DNA of 64,000 nt from Bin55 sp965203735 (GTDB taxonomy: Bacteria; Pseudomonadota; Gammaproteobacteria; Pseudomonadales; Azotimanducaceae). The stretch covers positions 1,054,001 to 1,118,000 of the forward strand of contig OZ241909.1 of the NCBI GenBank assembly GCA_965203735.1. The letters are read 5' to 3'. The notes under the pieces were generated by a model. The model saw nothing but the letters and a program-made list of their open reading frames with translations. It did no database searches and was not told the DNA's origin. This document shows, in pieces, positions 62,222 to 64,000 of the stretch (its first letter is position 1; each line of letters starts with the position of its first letter). The translations under genes and the position numbers were made by a program.

Positions 62222-63478
62222 CTAGTTTCCAAAGTCCCAAGTCTCTCCGGCATGGTAGCGACGAAGCACGTTTTTCGCAATCAAGATTTTGTGAACCTCA
62301 TCGGGACCATCTGCAATTCGCAAAGTACGTGCCCCTGTATACATGTCAGCAAACGGATAGTCACCGGAAACACCGGCCGCACCATAGACCTGAATAGCTC
62401 GGTCCACAACCCGGTGATATGCAGCAGGTACGTAGACTTTAATTGACGAGATGTCGGTTCGCGAATCTGCACCCGCTTCCATTTTCTGCGCGCAGTCGAC
62501 AACCATGAGTCGAGAAGACTGTATGTCCATATAAGAGTCGGCAATGAAACCCTGCATGAACTGTTTATGTTCCAGAGTCTCGCCTCCGTGAACCTTGCGC
62601 TTGATGATTCGATCAACCATGAGATCGAAGCACCGCCACATGGCTCCTACTGAATTCATACAGTGATATATACGACCAGCTCCCAAGCGATCTTGAGCTG
62701 CTTGATGTCCAGTACCAGTTCGTCCCAGTTGGTTTTCTTTGGGCACCCTCACGTTTTCGTACTTGATTTCGCAGTGGCTTGATCGCTTGCCCCAAACCGG
62801 CACGCCTCGAATGATGTTCACTCCGGGAGTCGTTCGAGGAACGATGATTTGAGTCATTTTCTCGTTCGCACCTGTTGGATCGTCCATGTCCGCCGTTCTG
62901 CACATCACGATGTAGAAATCGGCAGCATGGCCGTTTGACGTAAACCATTTGTGTCCGTTGATTACCCATTCATCTCCATCTAGAACGGCACGCGTAGTGA
63001 GTGAGCGTGGATCTGAGCCAGGGTTCATAGGCTCTGTCATGGAGAATCCAGATTGCATTCGACCCTCTGTAAGCGGGATCAACCACTTTTCGTGTTGCTG
63101 GGGAGTACCGTACTTCACAAGGATTTTCTGGTTTCCGGAATTTGGAGCTACCACTCCAAACAACGAGGCTGCCCCGGGGGCATAGGCGAGTACTTCGTTC
63201 ATGTAGGCGTGTTGCATGAAACTAAGACCCATCCCACCGAATTCTGGAGGAAGATGGGGAGCCCAAAGCTTCGCTTTCTTGACTTCGTTCTGAACGTTCC
63301 GGCGTAGGTCCGCAGCTTCTGACTGTGCTTGTTGAGACGGTGCAGTTCCGTCAAGGTTGCGAGCCCAAAGTTTGCCTTCGTACGGAAGAATATGCTCATT
63401 GATGATTTCCGCAGTAGCAAGTCGAACTTGGTTGACTTCGTCGTCAAGTGTAGGTACAGGGCTAACATTCATTGGCAT
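62222..63478 (-). CDS. acyl-CoA dehydrogenase family protein
   Basis: FAD-dependent acyl-CoA dehydrogenase of 418 residues from the ATG at 63478, which has a strong GGGAGGG site; the frame is open to 63610 but the extra 44 residues are not family-like. Signature blocks are LPPEFGGMGL, the FAD-binding GFSMTEPMNPGSDP, WVINGHKWFTSNG, and IQVYGAAGVSGDYPFADMYTGARTLRIADGPDEVH at the C-terminus. The position of the catalytic base differs between subfamilies and I cannot name the substrate. Its gene is followed by the hydratase-like gene in one probable operon. Confidence 0.93.
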   Translation of the reverse strand: MPMNVSPVPTLDDEVNQVRLATAEIINEHILPYEGKLWARNLDGTAPSQQAQSEAADLRRNVQNEVKKAKLWAPHLPPEFGGMGLSFMQHAYMNEVLAYAPGAASLFGVVAPNSGNQKILVKYGTPQQHEKWLIPLTEGRMQSGFSMTEPMNPGSDPRSLTTRAVLDGDEWVINGHKWFTSNGHAADFYIVMCRTADMDDPTGANEKMTQIIVPRTTPGVNIIRGVPVWGKRSSHCEIKYENVRVPKENQLGRTGTGHQAAQDRLGAGRIYHCMNSVGAMWRCFDLMVDRIIKRKVHGGETLEHKQFMQGFIADSYMDIQSSRLMVVDCAQKMEAGADSRTDISSIKVYVPAAYHRVVDRAIQVYGAAGVSGDYPFADMYTGARTLRIADGPDEVHKILIAKNVLRRYHAGETWDFGN

Positions 63479-64000
63479 CGTATTTCCCTCCCATCGATGT
63501 CGTGGTTGCGCATTCGTTCCGAATTTTGCGGACTTTGCACATCGGCTAAATGTTACTTGAACCGTACAGTTCGAATGTTTCCCAGCGATAGTGGGCGATT
63601 GTTCTTGCATGGAAAACCACTCAGGACTTGGGTGATCGATAGTTTGTAATAGCCTCCCGCCCTTTCACAAAACACCATGACGTCATTGGTGTAGCTGGAA
63701 TACATAGAGTCAATCATTGCTGATGAGAGTGTTTTGCCTTCGCGTCGCGGGTTTCCGGATGAATCGGGAAAATTGGCTGGGCTCCGATCAAAACGTGTGC
63801 GAAGCTGTTGACGGTGGGCGAGATCAAGTCCTTACGATTTCGCCCAGATCCAGATGAGCTCGAATTTTTGAGCAGTTCAAGTTGGATCTACGAGGTTAGC
63901 ATGTACCTAACAAGGCTTGGAATTGGCACGCCATAGGTACCCCGATGTTGTCTCATGAGCAATCCGGACCGAAGTGCTTCGTCCATAAACTTCGAGATAT
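63479..64000. other. right-end stretch without a supported gene
   Basis: This 522-base stretch lies upstream of the acyl-CoA dehydrogenase and presumably holds its promoter. A plus-strand frame of about 43 codons near 63723 has no recognisable character. I see no tRNA, repeat or partial gene running off the window end. Confidence 0.35.

Noticed and set aside
63723..63855. Small plus-strand frame of about 43 codons near the right end
   Set aside because: Too short, no ribosome binding site and no similarity I recognise.

Overview
The window looks like a chromosomal segment of an uncultivated, probably marine, gammaproteobacterium. Evidence for this is the divergent nadC/ampD pair (the arrangement known from Escherichia coli), a homodimeric-type AceE with its AceF, PduO, heme O synthase and a tyrosine/homogentisate pathway. 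Most coding sequence is near 50% GC or a little lower. I see no rRNA, tRNA, CRISPR array, insertion sequence or phage gene. The taxonomic call is an inference from gene content.

Layout. 0.1-3.3 kb: a small membrane protein, nadC, ampD and a ROK sugar kinase. 3.5-5.5 kb: an AbiEi/AbiEii-type toxin-antitoxin (phage defence) pair with a near-consensus promoter and inverted repeats. 5.9-9.8 kb: aceE-aceF. 9.9-13.1 kb: cobalamin adenosyltransferase, a membrane protein, a secreted redoxin that needs an in-frame UGA read as selenocysteine, and an alpha/beta hydrolase. 13.4-17.9 kb: cfa coupled to oppABC. 18.0-24.5 kb: a complete coenzyme F420 operon (npdG-cofE-cofD-cofC-fbiC) with a metallo-beta-lactamase-fold gene behind it. 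25.2-29.4 kb: heme O synthase and a sugar isomerase/oxidoreductase cluster.

29.7-56.4 kb: ten co-oriented genes, which I consider the most unusual locus. Three tandem paralogous secreted proteins look like two-lobed retropepsin-like pseudoproteases. They are followed by an acidic membrane protein, MoxR ATPase, DUF58 protein, a BatA-like protein, a large VWA protein and two giant secreted TPR-type proteins of about 2,226 residues each. The 34.8-42.5 kb genes overlap or nearly touch, as in MoxR/Bat operons. The two giants share a 2,892-bp DNA block that is about 99.4% identical and extremely GC-rich (GC-ending codons almost throughout). The rest of each gene is AT-richer and strongly diverged. 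This is a localised gene-conversion and composition island.

56.4-63.5 kb: a fused two-domain CaiB/BaiF CoA-transferase, a MarR regulator divergent from hpd-hmgA (tyrosine to maleylacetoacetate), a fumarylacetoacetate hydrolase/hydratase-family enzyme and an acyl-CoA dehydrogenase. The last 0.5 kb holds no gene I can support.
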